From Linanthus parryae (lineage: Eukaryota; Streptophyta; Magnoliopsida; Ericales; Polemoniaceae), in contig JALGPY010000005.1 in the NCBI GenBank assembly GCA_023055425.1, positions 84,671,495-84,735,494 on the forward strand: DNA of 64,000 nt. Direction: 5' to 3'. The notes beneath the pieces are model-generated. The model was not told the origin of the DNA. It was given only the letters and a program-made list of their open reading frames with translations, and searched no databases. Every line of letters starts with the position of its first letter. The stretch's first letter is position 1. The position numbers were made by a program, and so were the translations under genes. This document shows positions 12,358-25,317 of the stretch, one piece after another.

Positions 12358-12529
12358 AGTTTTTGGCGCCGTTGCCGGGGAGAGGCTAGGTATTAGATTT
12401 GGTTTGCTTTGTTTTTTTTAGTATTTTTCTTGACATTTTCTCTAGTTGCTTGTGGTTAGTAAGCTTGTTAGATTCAAGAGGGCTTGTGAAATTCATCAAG
12501 TACCTCTCATCTAATTGCTTGAAAAAAAA

Positions 12530-14047
12530 ATGTCTCATGAACATTTTGGACTTGGTGAGAGGCCTAACGTCCATTCACATCCTTACTACTATGCATTTAC
12601 TAGACATGAAAATCATTCTAAGGAATCAATGCGTTCCAAACGTGAGCGTGCTTACAATAATGGTGATTATTTTCCTAAGAATGATTATTCTTGGCATGAT
12701 AGTAGGACACTAGATTAAACATCTCATGCTTCTTGTGCACAATCACCTCCCTCAAACACTTACATGTTTTTGAACTCTCATGATTCTTGCACTTATCAAT
12801 ATAATGATATGATGTGTGAATCAAGAGAAGTTGATCATTTTGAGAGGGAATCACTTGTGAATGATGAGCTAAATATGCCTATAAGTGATTCTCTAGAGGA
12901 GACATTTCAAAAATATCTCCAAGGCACAAAAGAACTAAGAGATTCAATAAGAGAACTAAGAGAATCACAAAGTAAACTTGAAGGCTCATTTAGAGAAGTA
13001 GAAGGATCGTTTTGTCACTCGATTGATAGAGTGGAATCCTCACATTCAAAATCGCATGATAATGAGTCTCTTGCATATAGTACTTACTCTTCACAAAACT
13101 CGCCATCATATGAGCCTCAAGTTCCTATTCACACACATCACGAGCTTGCTCAAGATCAAATTTTGGATGATGTGTTTGATGATGGAGTTGTTGCCACTAG
13201 GATAGGTGATTGTATTCATTTCTCATTTGCACAATCTAAAGAAGCATGTGATAGTGATATTGGTAGTGAGATTGATATTTTTGATGATGACTCTTCAACC
13301 CATGACATGAGTGAAGCCATTTTGGATGACTCACATAGTGACACTTGTGAGGAGGAGTCGCAAAATGAAAATCACTCATGTGATGAGTTAGAGGTCAAAT
13401 TTGATGCTACCACTAGTGAAGGGAATGTAGACTTGTCTTGTGCTCTAGAAGAGCTTAGTACTTACCGGAGTTCCTATGATCTTGATTGTGACGAAATTGA
13501 AGTTTTATTGGGAGGTACTCCGGTTAGTATTGACATGTCCAATGAAGATCCGGGGAGCTATGCTCGTATTTGTAACGAAATTGAATTTTACTTGAATGCT
13601 CCCTCGGATTCTATCATTATGGAAGATGTGCCTAAGGGTTTGGATGAGGCTTCAAGTTCTCAAATTATTTTAACTCCCACTTGTGAAGCCCCATCCCCAA
13701 ATCCATATGATTTATTTAAAAGTGATGAGATTGAGGATTCACAAGTTGCCACCATCTCTCAAGTTTTGATTTCAAGTAAAAATTTGGCAACTTATGAAGA
13801 CCCATTCTATGATTCAATTCATTTGAGGATTTCAAACCCTTTTCTTAAGATGATGCAAGACATAACAACTTGCTCTAACTTTATTGTTCGATTTTGCTTG
13901 CATCTCTTATTCATCTTTTGTGTCTTGCCCCTACTTCTCCTATCTATTCTAATTGATGAATCAAACTTTTTAAAGGAGAAGTACTTTTCTAAGAATGAAG
14001 TAGGGGCATGGCATGGAAAGGAATTTCCAAGATTGGGGGTGGGATAG
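12530..14047 (+). pseudogene. F unit 2 internal ORF with the same in-frame stop
   Basis: This is a near-identical copy of the unit 1 frame: ATG at 12530, TAA at 12716-12718, in-frame ATG at 12764, end at 14047. One visible replacement is Cys-Asn-Glu for Cys-Asp-Glu near residue 270 of the long part (gtAacgaa). The acidic composition, coiled-coil stretch and hydrophobic C-terminal span are kept. The stop is shared with the other units, as expected if the units were copied from one another in place. Confidence 0.6.
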
Positions 14048-15749
14048 CATCATTTTCTTTGTTCCACCTCCCTAGTTGTAAATAAATAAATTAGTTTATC
14101 TCTATTTCTTGCATTTTTTCTTTTCTATGAACATTTTGTAGGTTGCTCTTGGAGGAGGACTTGTGCTTGGTGGCCAAGAAAGCTACAATGAGGTCTATCT
14201 ATCCCTTAACTCTTATATGAATTTGTATGCTCTTCCATTGTTCTCACACATTGAGGACAATGTGACATTTTAGTTGGGGGGTGGGAAGTAGATTTTCTTT
14301 CTTGCTTAAATGGTTACTAGCATGATTTTTCTTCATTGGTAATTTACATGAAAAATACAAAAAAAATGAAAAATTTGAAAAAAATCATAAAAATTAAAAA
14401 AATTGAAAAATTTGAAAAAAATGTGTGAACCTTTCATGAGAAGCATCACTCTTTCCCCGTGTCAAACCATAGGTTTTTATTTTCATTTCTTTGGTAGTTT
14501 TATTTATTTTAACCTTTCATCTTGAGTCTAGATTTTATTTTTCTTATTTGATAGCTTTATTGAGTCTTAGGAAGTTATAGTTGAGTCACTTATTTTGAAA
14601 AAAGAAAAAAAAAATGAAAATTAAAAAAATGAAAAAAAAAATGAGAAAAAGTGAAAAGGGGGAATTTTAGAAAGCTAGATGTTTTCAAAAAATGAAATTT
14701 CTTAGTCCATGTTCTTTTTATTTTTATTTTAGAAAGGAATTCTTTGCTTATACTCAATACATCTACACCAATATCCCACCTTCCGCGATATCATGCGTTC
14801 TCACAAAGCGACACACTAAATTTACGTTTCATGTTTAAGTCCTTCAAGCTAAGTTGATCACATAAACTTTGACGTCTTTTACTTTTGATAAAGGGTGCAT
14901 TTTCTAAAGCTATTTGAACTTCACAAAAAGATTTTTCTCTATTCGTTTTTGCGGTGGAAACTTGTAGCCCATTGGAGTGGTGGTTACCAATGACACCCCA
15001 TGCGATGTCTAAGAAATAGAGGGGTGTCCGGGGATAATGTTACGTCACCACCTAGATAGCTCCCTTGGTTTTGCTTAAAAAGCCCACTCGCGTGTATATT
15101 CCTCTATTTTGTTGTGGGTCTTGGAGATCCTTGGATTTGAGGTTAAAAATAAAATGTTAATGCTAAAAATCTCAAAAAAAAAAAAAAAAAAAAAAAATGA
15201 AAAAAAAAATGGTAAATCGCTCCATCTACCAAAAATCCACAAAAGGATCATACAAGCCCACAACCACATCTCCCCTTCTTAAAAAATTTTGTTCAAAGCT
15301 TTGGAAGTCCATCCTACATGGGTGCTTTTGAATAAGTATGAGAATGTCTAGTTTCTTGTGATCCTTATTTTTGAAGGCATACTTTCTCGCAAATTGGACT
15401 TAATTTAAACAAGTTTTGTGGTTCGCATGAGTCACCTTCTACCAAACACCGCCCACATTTGTATGAGTATATGCTTAGACGTCCTTAGGCTTCTTTCTCA
15501 ATCTTCTTGGACTTTGAGAATTTATTTGAGAAGACATTTATGCATTCTTCTTTTTCCCCCACCAAAAAAAATTAAAATTAGCTAGTAACTCTTAGTATTT
15601 TGTTTCTTTGAGTCCTCACTTAGGATAGATAATGTGTGTGCGTTTTTGTAAATATTTGAGTCTAGTTTAGAATTGAGTCAAGCCTTGTCTAGTTGAGTGT
15701 GTGTCTCTCATGATGGGTTCTTCACTAGTTTACTACTCATATCGCTCTC
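14048..15749 (+). other. F unit 2 non-coding 3' part of the internal region
   Basis: Same content as the unit 1 counterpart, with differences in A-tract length and small changes (agatccTTgg near 15130 where units 1 and 3 have agatccACgg). I see no gene. Confidence 0.8.
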
Positions 15750-15786
15750 TTTGCTCGAGGACGAGCAAAAGGCTAGTTGGGGGGTG

Positions 15787-17912
15787 TGTTAAGGATCGTA
15801 AATTGCATATTTTAGTAGGTTAGTGAACTCCTCTTAACTTACTTTTATGTGTTATTTGTGTGTTATATCCCTAATTCTAGACTTATGCTTGTTTTCGTAG
15901 CTTTGGTTGTTTTATCTCATTTTATAGGTGAAATTATGATTTGGAACGCGAGAGACTAGCCTAGGAGGGCCAAACGATGAATTAAAGAAGCTTGAAGGAC
16001 TTAATTTGAAGGGATTTGAAGATTTGAGAGGCTAATATTGAAGACAAACCAAATTAGAAGGCCGAAGTTACATCAGAGGGGCTTGATTGAAGTCAACTTA
16101 ACGGAATTGGGGAGCTAGGTGATGATTTCTGAATGTTTTAAGGGCTGTTATGCATGGAACTTAACGGAGTTGGGGTGTTATTGCAATTTTATAGAACCTT
16201 TTAAAGTGCACGTGGGTATTTTAAAAGAATTCAGCAAACTTAGGGGGAGCCGAGTGTCGATTCGTCAAAACAACTCAGCAGCCGCTGGTTGTCTCTCTCT
16301 CTCCCCGCGTTAGAACGAAGCAAACCCACGGGAGAAGCCATGGAAGCTTCTCAAGCTTCGAACCGAAGCTCACCCAAGCCCCAAATCTTCACCAAATCTC
16401 ACGAGACAAGTCCCAATCTTCTCCCTAGACCTAGCTCTACCCAGCCCAAGCCTCAATTCGGCCCAAGATCAAGCCAACAAGAAAACCCCAATTTCTAGGG
16501 TTCATGAAGACATGACGGAAATCAACGATTGAGGATGAAAAGGTTCGATTGGAGGGCTGTGATGATTCCTTGGAGGCTACTCAACTCATTCCCATCGTCT
16601 ATATAAAGAAAGCTTGAAGAAATGGAAGGGGAGAACGAGACCCGTCGGCTAAGGACGCCTCTGTTTTTGGGTTCGTTGTTATCCTCTCTCTCTCTCTCCG
16701 ATTTCTACCAGTTCTTTGGGTTGTTCTTGAGCCAAGAACAAGAGAAAGAGGAAGAGAGGGAGAGAGGAGGCCGGATTAAGCCATTTCTAGGCTGTTTTGT
16801 TCATGTTGCAGTGCTCTATTCTTGAGAAAAATCTGGGTTCGTTATGTGACTACTGCTGCTGTTCTTCTTCTCTGTACTAGTGTGTTTTTGACAGTAGCAG
16901 CAGCAGTAGACTGAGATAGATTCATAATTTCTTAGTTATATTGTAGTTGAATCAATTTCTAGCTTAGTTTGGTGTATTTGAACCAATTTTTGAGGAAGAA
17001 TTGGTGATAACTTGTGTTGGATTCAAGTATGATGAATGAAATGATAATTTTCTCTACTTCTCTTGAATCTCTCATGTTTAGCTAGTTCACTTGCTTGGGT
17101 GATTTGGGACTATCTAGTGCCCTAATCCTCTTATTGATTCAAGTTGAACTTCAAGGATGAATGGGTTGAATTGGGTTCACTTGAATGCTTAGTGCAATAT
17201 TTAGATTTCTCTTGTTGAAGTATTTGATGCATTGAATAGGTAGATGTGCGAATACTTTTGACGTGTTTGATTTGAAGTTGCATTTGAGTGAGAGGAACTC
17301 GTCAATCCTAACTTTGAGAAATCAAGTTCTAGTTAGGTGATTTGAGTGAGAATTTACAAATCTCATTTGTTGCTTGATCTTTCATGTGGAGACACCTATG
17401 TGTGTTTACATATGGTTGATGCTTGAAACACTTGAAATTTGGAGAGTCTCATTTGAATAGCCTCTTTAGTGCTTGATTAGCGTGTTGGATTTACACACTT
17501 CTCTTGTCACGAGTTGGATTGTATGAGCAATCACTTCTTGGGATACTTGTCTTGTGGATTGACACATGCAAAGTGAGAAACGGCTTGAATGTAATAGGTG
17601 GATTGGTTACTAGAGAAACCGATGATCCCTAGCCCCTCTCTACTTGTCGTTTCATTTAGTTTCTTTAATCGTAGCTAGAGTAGTTGTTTACTTAGTTCTT
17701 AAAACTCAAATTTGCTCCATCAATTGACTTTGGTGGATTTGATAGCTTGGCAAGCTCTAAAGCCATTGAGAGAAGTTGCTTTTATCGTTTAGTTAGTCGT
17801 TTTCTAGTTTTGCAAGTCATTGTCTAAACCTCCTCTCCTTGTGGATTCGACCCCGTTCTTACTCGGGTACTACTTAGAACGATATTCCTATACTTGGGAA
17901 TTATCGCGAACA
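15787..17912 (+). repeat. LTR 3 of array F (2,126 bp)
   Basis: Full-length, TGTTAAGG to GCGAACA, preceded by its own hairpin (15750-15769) and purine tract, followed by the Asp primer site at 17919. It matches LTR 2 in every position I compared. Confidence 0.93.
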
Positions 17913-18085
17913 AGTTTTTGGCGCCGTTGCCGGGGAGAGGCTAGGTATTAGATTTGGTTTGCTTTGTTTTTTTTAGTATTTTTCTTGACATTTTCTCTAG
18001 TTGCTTGTGGTTAGTAAGCTTGTTAGATTCAAGAGGGCTTGTGAAATTCATCAAGTACCTCTCATCTAATTGCTTGAAAAAAAAA

Positions 18086-19603
18086 ATGTCTCATGAACAT
18101 TTTGGACTTGGTGAGAGGCCTAACGTCCATTCACATCCTTACTACTATGCATTTACTAGACATGAAAATCATTCTAAGGAATCAATGCGTTCCAAACGTG
18201 AGCGTGCTTACAATAATGGTGATTATTTTCCTAAGAATGATTATTCTTGGCATGATAGTAGGACACTAGATTAAACATCTCATGCTTCTTGTGCACAATC
18301 ACCTCCCTCAAACACTTACATGTTTTTGAACTCTCATGATTCTTGCACTTATCAATATAATGATATGATGTGTGAATCAAGAGAAGTTGATCATTTTGAG
18401 AGGGAATCACTTGTGAATGATGAGCTAAATATGCCTATAAGTGATTCTCTAGAGGAGACATTTCAAAAATATCTCCAAGGCACAAAAGAACTAAGAGATT
18501 CAATAAGAGAACTAAGAGAATCACAAAGTAAACTTGAAGGCTCATTTAGAGAAGTAGAAGGATCGTTTTGTCACTCGATTGATAGAGTGGAATCCTCATA
18601 TTCAAAATCGCATGATAATGAGTCTCTTGCATATAGTACTTACTCTTCACAAAACTCGCCATCATATGAGCCTCAAGTTCCTATTCACACACATCACGAG
18701 CTTGCTCAAGATCAAATTTTGGATGATGTGTTTGATGATGGAGTTGTTGCCACTAGGATAGGTGATTGTATTCATTTCTCATTTGCACAATCTAAAGAAG
18801 CATGTGATAGTGATATTGGTAGTGAGATTGATATTTTTGATGATGACTCTTCAACCCATGACATGAGTGAAGCCATTTTGGATGACTCACATAGTGACAC
18901 TTGTGAGGAGGAGTCGCAAAATGAAAATCACTCATGTGATGAGTTAGAGGTCAAATTTGATGCTACCACTAGTGAAGGGAATGTAGACTTGTCTTGTGCT
19001 CTAGAAGAGCTTAGTACTTACCGGAGTTCCTATGATCTTGATTGTGACGAAATTGAAGTTTTATTGGGAGGTACTCCGGTTAGTATTGACATGTCCAATG
19101 AAGATCCGGGGAGCTATGCTCGTATTTGTGACGAAATTGAATTTTACTTGAATGCTCCCTCGGATTCTATCATTATGGAAGATGTGCCTAAGGGTTTGGA
19201 TGAGGCTTCAAGTTCTCAAATTATTTTAACTCCCACTTGTGAAGCCCCATCCCCAAATCCATATGATTTATTTAAAAGTGATGAGATTGAGGATTCACAA
19301 GTTGCCACCATCTCTCAAGTTTTGATTTCAAGTAAAAATTTGGCAACTTATGAAGACCCATTCTATGATTCAATTCATTTGAGGATTTCAAACCCTTTTC
19401 TTAAGATGATGCAAGACATAACAACTTGCTCTAACTTTATTGTTCGATTTTGCTTGCATCTCTTATTCATCTTTTGTGTCTTGCCCCTACTTCTCCTATC
19501 TATTCTAATTGATGAATCAAACTTTTTAAAGGAGAAGTACTTTTCTAAGAATGAAGTAGGGGCATGGCATGGAAAGGAATTTCCAAGATTGGGGGTGGGA
19601 TAG
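18086..19603 (+). pseudogene. F unit 3 internal ORF with the same in-frame stop
   Basis: ATG at 18086 is preceded by an A-tract one base longer than in units 1 and 2. TAA is at 18272-18274, the in-frame ATG at 18320, and the end at 19603. One replacement (Tyr for His in VESSYSKSH, near residue 93 of the long part) separates it from the others. Domains as in unit 1. Confidence 0.6.
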
Positions 19604-21303
19604 CATCATTGTCTTTGTTCCACCTCCCTAGTTGTAAATAAATAAATTAGTTTATCTCTATTTCTTGCATTTTTTCTTTTCTATGAACATTTTGTAGGTT
19701 GCTCTTGGAGGAGGACTTGTGCTTGGTGGCCAAGAAAGCTACAATGAGGTCTATCTATCCCTTAACTCTTATATGAATTTGTATGCTCTTCCATTGTTCT
19801 CACACATTGAGGACAATGTGACATTTTAGTTGGGGGGTGGGAAGTAGATTTTCTTTCTTGCTTAAATGGTTACTAGCATGATTTTTCTTCATTGGTAATT
19901 TACATGAAAAATACAAAAAAATGAAAAATTTGAAAAAAATCATAAAAATTAAAAAAATTGAAAAATTTGAAAAAAATGTGTGAACCTTTCATGAGAAGCA
20001 TCACTCTTTCCCCGTGTCAAACCATAGGTTTTTATTTTCATTTCTTTGGTAGTTTTATTTATTTTAACCTTTCATCTTGAGTCTAGATTTTATTTTTCTT
20101 ATTTGATAGCTTTATTGAGTCTTAGGAAGTTATAGTTGAGTCACTTATTTTTAAAAAAAAAAAAAAAAAAAAAGTGAAAATTAAAAAAATGAAAAAAAAA
20201 TGAGAAAAAGTGAAAAGGGGGAATTTTAGGAAGCTAGATGTTTTCAAAAAATGAAATTTCTTAGTCCATGTTCTTTTTATTTTTATTTTAGAAAGGAATT
20301 CTTTGCTTATACTCAATACATCTACACCAATATCCCACCTTCCGCGATATCATGCGTTCTCACAAAGCGACACACTAAATTTACGTTTCATGTTTAAGTC
20401 CTTCAAGCTAAGTTGATCACATAAACTTTGACGTCTTTTACTTTTGATAAAGGGTGCATTTTCTAAAGCTATTTGAACTTCACAAAAAGATTTTTCTCTA
20501 TTCGTTTTTGCGGTGGAAACTTGTAGCCCATTGGAGTGGTGGTTACCAATGACACCCCATGCGATGTCTAAGAAATAGAGGGGTGTCCGGGGATAATGTT
20601 ACGTCACCACCTAGATAGCTCCCTTGGTTTTGCTTAAAAAGCCCACTCGCGTGTATATTCCTCTATTTTGTTGTGGGTCTTGGAGATCCACGGATTTGAG
20701 GTTAAAAATAAAATGTTAATGCTATAAATCTCAAAAAAAAAAAAAAAAAATGAAAAAAAAAATGATAAATCGCTCCATCTACCAAAAATCCACAAAAGGA
20801 TCATACAAGCCCACAACCACATCTCCCCTTCTTAAAAAATTTTTGTTCAAAGCTTTGGAAGTCCATCCTACATGGGTGCTTTTGAATAAGTATGAGAATG
20901 TCTAGTTTCTTGTGATCCTTATTTTTGAAGGCATACTTTCTCGCAAATTGGACTTAATTTAAACAAGTTTTGCGGTTCGCATGAGTCACCTTCTACCAAA
21001 CACCGCCCACATTTGTATGAGTATATGCTTAGACGTCCTTAGGCTTCTTTCTCAATCTTCTTGGACTTTGAGAATTTATTTGAGAAGACATTTATGCATT
21101 CTTCTTTTTCCCCCACCAAAAAAAATTAAAATTAGCTAGTAACTCTTAGTATTTTGTTTCTTTGAGTCCTCACTTAGGATAGATAATGTGTGTGCGTTTT
21201 TGTAAATATTTGAGTCTAGTTTAGAATTGAGTCAAGCCTTGTCTAGTTGAGTGTGTGTCTCTCATGATGGGTTCTTCACTAGTTTACTACTCATATCGCT
21301 CTC
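19604..21303 (+). other. F unit 3 non-coding 3' part of the internal region
   Basis: AT-rich filler with A-tracts, an internal purine tract and no credible gene. It ends in the hairpin at 21304-21323 and the terminal purine tract. Confidence 0.8.
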
Positions 21304-21340
21304 TTTGCTCGAGGACGAGCAAAAGGCTAGTTGGGGGGTG

Positions 21341-23468
21341 TGTTAAGGATCGTAAATTGCATATTTTAGTAGGTTAGTGAACTCCTCTTAACTTACTTTT
21401 ATGTGTTATTTGTGTGTTATATCCCAAATTCTAGACTTATGCTTGTTTTCGTAGCTTTGGTTGTTTTATCTCATTTTATAGGTGAAATTATGATTTGGAA
21501 CGCGAGAGACTAGCCTAGGAGGGCCAAACGATGAATTAAAGAAGCTTGAAGGACTTAATTTGAAGGGATTTGAAGATTTGAGAGGCTAATATTGAAGACA
21601 AACCAAATTAGAAGGCCGAAGTTACATCAGAGGGGCTTGATTGAAGTCAACTTAACGGAATTGGGGAGCTAGGTGATGATTTCTGAATGTTTTAAGGGCT
21701 GTTATGCATGGAACTTAACGGAGTTGGGGTGTTATTGCAATTTTATAGAACCTTTTAAAGTGCACGTGGGTATTTTAAAAGAATTCAGCAAACTTAGGGG
21801 GAGCCGAGTGTCGATTCGTCAAAACAACTCAGCAGCCGCTGGTTGTCTCTCTCTCTCCCCGCGTTAGAACGAAGCAAACCCACGGGAGAAGCCATGGAAG
21901 CTTCTCAAGCTTCGAACCGAAGCTCACCCAAGCCCCAAATCTTCACCAAATCTCACGAGACAAGTCCCAATCTTCTCCCTAGACCTAGCTCTACCCAGCC
22001 CAAGCCTCAATTCGGCCCAAGATCAAGCCAACAAGAAAACCCCAATTTCTAGGGTTCATGAAGACATGACGGAAATCAACGATTGAGGATGAAAGGGTTC
22101 GATTGGAGGGCTGTGATGATTCCTTGGAGGCTACTCAACTCATTCCCATCGTCTATATAAAGAAAGCTTGAAGAAATGGAAGGGGAGAACGAGACCCGTC
22201 GGCTAAGGACGCCTCTGTTTTTGGGTTCGTTGTTATCCTCTCTCTCTCTCTCTCCGATTTCTACCAGTTCTTTGGGTTGTTCTTGAGCCAAGAACAAGAG
22301 AAAGAGGAAGAGAGGGAGAGAGGAGGCCGGATTAAGCCATTTCTAGGCTGTTTTGTTCATGTTGCAGTGCTCTATTCTTGAGAAAAATCTGGGTTCGTTA
22401 TGTGACTACTGCTGCTGTTCTTCTTCTCTGTACTAGTGTGTTTTTGACAGTAGCAGCAGCAGTAGACTGAGATAGATTCATAATTTCTTAGTTATATTGT
22501 AGTTGAATCAATTTCTAGCTTAGTTTGGTGTATTTTGAACCAAGTTTTGAGGAAGAATTGGTGATAACTTGTGTTGGATTCAAGTATGATGAATGAAATG
22601 ATAATTTTCTCTACTTCTCTTGAATCTCTCATGTTTAGCTAGTTCACTTGCTTGGGTGATTTGGGACTATCTAGTGCCCTAATCCTCTTATTGATTCAAG
22701 TTGAACTTCAAGGATGAATGGGTTGAATTGGGTTCTCTTGAATGCTTAGTGCAATATTTAGATTTCTCTTGTTGAAGTATTTGATGCATTGAATAGGTAG
22801 ATGTGCGAATACTTTTGACGTGTTTGATTTGAAGTTGCATTTGAGTGAGAGGAACTCGTCAATCCTAACTTTGAGAAATCAAGTTCTAGTTAGGTGATTT
22901 GAGTGAGAATTTACAAATCTCATTTGTTGCTTGATCTTTCATGTGGAGACACATATGTGTGTTTACATATGGTTGATGCTTGAAACACTTGAAATTTGGA
23001 GAGTCTCATTTGAATAGCCTCTTTAGTGCTTGATTAGCGTGTTGGATTTACACACTTCTCTTGTCACGAGTTGGATTGTATGAGCAATCACTTCTTGGGA
23101 TACTGTCTTGTGGATTGACACATGCAAAGTGAGAAACGGCTTGAATGTAATAGGTGGATTGGTTACTAGAGAAACCGATGATCCCTAGCCCCTCTCTACT
23201 TGTCGTTTCATTTAGTTTCTTTAATCGTAGCTAGAGTAGTTGTTTACTTAGTTCTTAAAACTCAAATTCGCTCCATCAATTGACTTTGGTGGATTTGATA
23301 GCTTGGCAAGCTCTAAAGCCATTGAGAGAAGTTGCTTTTATCGTTTAGTTAGTCGTTTTCTAGTTTTGCAAGTCATTGTCTAAACCTCCTCTCCTTGTGG
23401 ATTCGACCCCGTTCTTACTCGGGTACTACTTAGAACGATATTCCTATACTTGGGAATTATCGCGAACA
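21341..23468 (+). repeat. LTR 4 of array F (2,128 bp), right end of the array
   Basis: Full-length, ending GCGAACA against the second GTGCC duplicate. It has its own private changes: an extra CT in the CT run, tattTtgaacc, gggttcTcttg, a 1-base loss in gatactgtc, and aaattCgctcc. Confidence 0.93.
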
Positions 23469-23473
23469 GTGCC
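23469..23473. repeat. Target-site duplication of array F, right copy
   Basis: GTGCC directly after the last LTR base, matching 4692-4696. The gag frame of element A resumes here. Confidence 0.92.
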
Positions 23474-24502
23474 GCTCGAAGATCGCTCCGGAGTGTTCTT
23501 CTTTTTCTGCCTCTCGACTATAGGCTCGATGTTCTTCGTGCATTCAATTAGCTTTGAAAACGTAGGTGTTTGCAAATTGATGAGCATACCTTTGTATTCT
23601 TCTCGCATGCACTGCAGGCATATCTCTACGAGCCGGCTTTTGAGCATTGGATCTTTGCACTCCAAGGACTTCGCCCTGAATTTCTTGATGAAAGTGATCC
23701 CGTCCTCCTCGCGCTTCTGATACATCCGCGAGAGATGGATCCTTGTCACCTTTTCTTCCATCTGGAAGAACTTGGTGTAGAACTTCTGGACCATGTCGTC
23801 CCAAGTCTTCACGGATCCGGCTTCCAATGTTCGGTACCACTTATACGCCACGTTCCCAAAAGATTTTGGGAACTCCTGCATCAGCAGTTTGGGATCAGCT
23901 TCGTATGGCCCCATGACGTCAATGAAACGCATGACATGCTCATGAGAATTCCCGTTGACATCCTCGAACTTGTCCCATTTAGGAGCCTTATACCCCACTG
24001 GGTTAGGCATGAGATAGATCTCCCGTGGGATGGGTGGATCGTTGTCTAGCTTCGGGATGATAGTATCCGCGAATGATTGGTGAGCCAGAATAGTGTCCAT
24101 GTGCTTTTGCAGAGACGTCATGCATTCTGGAATGCTTCCCTCAGTAGCAGAAGGAAGGGTTGCTGCAGGCGGAGGCCACACATATGCCGCCGGAGGATTA
24201 GGGACATATTGGCTGCTCGCGTTACCCCAGATCGCCGTTGTCGGAGGCAAGGGATACTGCGACGCCGAATTAGGTACCAAAGCTGAAGGCTGAGGAGTAT
24301 GAGCAGTGAGAGGCAACATCTGAACTGTTGATCCTTGAATTGAAGGCAACTTCGTAGTCGCCGGTGGAGTCTGCAGATTGGGGTTGGGAGGTGTAGTCGA
24401 CACTCCCAGTCCCGGAGCGGTCGCGGGAGTACGGCGGGTCTCCTCTCTGGAGGCAGTTTCGGTGGAAGGCGATTTGTTGCTAACATCATCCTCCTGAGAC
24501 AT
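23469..24502 (-). pseudogene. gag of element A, N-terminal half (interrupted by F)
   Basis: I chose the ATG at 24502 (MSQEDDVSN); the same start exists in element B, and upstream codons fall in the primer site. A long Pro, Thr and Ala-rich N-terminal part is followed by a retrotransposon-gag domain with WDKFEDVNG, YKWYRTLEAGSVKTWDDMV and FYTKFFQMEEKV. The frame runs to the Ser-Gly-Thr at the F insertion and continues at 4696. Compared with B it lacks a stretch in the N-terminal low-complexity part (about 60 residues fewer). Gag would form the particle that packages element RNA in the cytoplasm. Confidence 0.9.
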
Positions 24503-24520
24503 GGTTGCTTTTGTTGGTAA

Positions 24521-24539
24521 GTTCACGTCGGGTTCACCA
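24521..24539 (-). other. Primer binding site of element A
   Basis: On the minus strand, TGGTGAACCCGACGTGAAC starts four bases after the LTR end. The same 19 bases occur at the same place in element B. I cannot name the matching tRNA with certainty. Confidence 0.7.
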
Positions 24540-24542
24540 AAA

Positions 24543-25292
24543 TGTGCACAAGAGATTCCGGCGGGGAGACCTCCGTGTACACCGTATGTAGAGGATCAGA
24601 GATCGCACAGGAAGAGTTGGGTTGTGTGTAGGGAGAGAGTAAGGCAGTAGTAATGTCTGAGAGAGAGACAGAGGTTTGGCAGAGCTTCCGCGTATGGCAG
24701 GTGTGTTCTCCTTTGTATGTAAAGGTTAACGTCCTATATATAGCAGAGAACGTGACCGTTGTAGCGTGGTTAATGCGCCCATTAATGGCGGCTTAATTAG
24801 CTTAACCATAACGGCACGTTCGTCCGAGTATATAGGGACCGTTACAGCACGTTATGCGCGAATACCGGAACCGTTACGAGGTTGACCGGGTTTGACCGGA
24901 TTGACCGGGTTTATGGAGCTCGTGCCATAAATCTCTCAAAGCAGTTACTAAAGGTCGCGTGCGGGCTTGGCTCGCACGCGACAGGGCTTACTCTAGCCTC
25001 CAAACCACTAAGTCCCTACAAGTCCCGTGCAGTGGTATGCGAGGGCTCTGTCTCGCAGCCCCCACATGGATCAGCTCGGCTGGTGATCCAGTGTGTGTGG
25101 AGCACAATATGGTGTGCTGGATGGTTGCCACGTGGACAAGATCTGTCAGCTCAGAAAGCATGCGAGGGCTCTGTCTCGCAGCCCCCACATGGATCAGCTC
25201 GGCTGGTGATCCAGTGTGTGTGGAGAACAATATGGTGTGCTGGATGGTTGCCACGTGGACAAGATCTGTCAGCTCAGAAAGCACTATCTACA
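24543..25292 (-). repeat. 5' LTR of element A (750 bp) with an internal 123-bp tandem duplication
   Basis: Read on the minus strand it runs TGTAGATAGTGC to CTTGTGCACA and aligns along its length with the 626-bp LTRs of element B. The extra length is a 123-bp tandem duplication at 25038-25160 and 25161-25283, close to the LTR start (U3). Each repeat has a G-box core CACGTG (25129 and 25252). Three TTGACC cores (24882, 24892, 24901) and a TATA-like ctatatatag (24734-24743) follow toward the transcript start. Confidence 0.9.
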
Positions 25293-25317
25293 GCTGGCAT
25301 AAGATGCTTAGGCTAAT

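Larger units (their letters stand above)
4697..23468 (+). mobile_element. Tandem array 'F' of a non-autonomous Athila-like LTR element (4 LTRs, 3 internal regions)
   Basis: The order is LTR-internal-LTR-internal-LTR-internal-LTR with unit starts at 4697, 10232, 15787 and 21341 (5,535, 5,555 and 5,554 bp). The outer ends carry one GTGCC target duplication. Each internal region starts with a tRNA-Asp primer site and ends in a hairpin plus G-rich purine tract. None encodes gag, protease, RT or integrase; each has one long acidic open frame. Long LTRs (2.1 kb) and the Asp primer resemble Athila-group elements, so LARD or TR-GAG type is the best description. It is nested in the gag of element A. 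Confidence 0.93.
1..25292 (-). mobile_element. Ty3/gypsy Tat-type LTR retrotransposon 'A', interrupted; 3' end off window
   Basis: On the minus strand the order is 5' LTR (24543-25292), primer site, gag, protease, RT, two RNase H regions and integrase, which runs off position 1. The coding part is split at 4697-23468 by array F. Without F and one copy of its 5-bp duplication, the two gag pieces join in frame. The second, archaeal-type RNase H (motif LHFDGSSTRK) is the hallmark of the Tat clade. The right flank 25293-25297 (gctgg) should be one target-site duplicate; its partner is outside the window. A inserted into element E. Confidence 0.93.
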
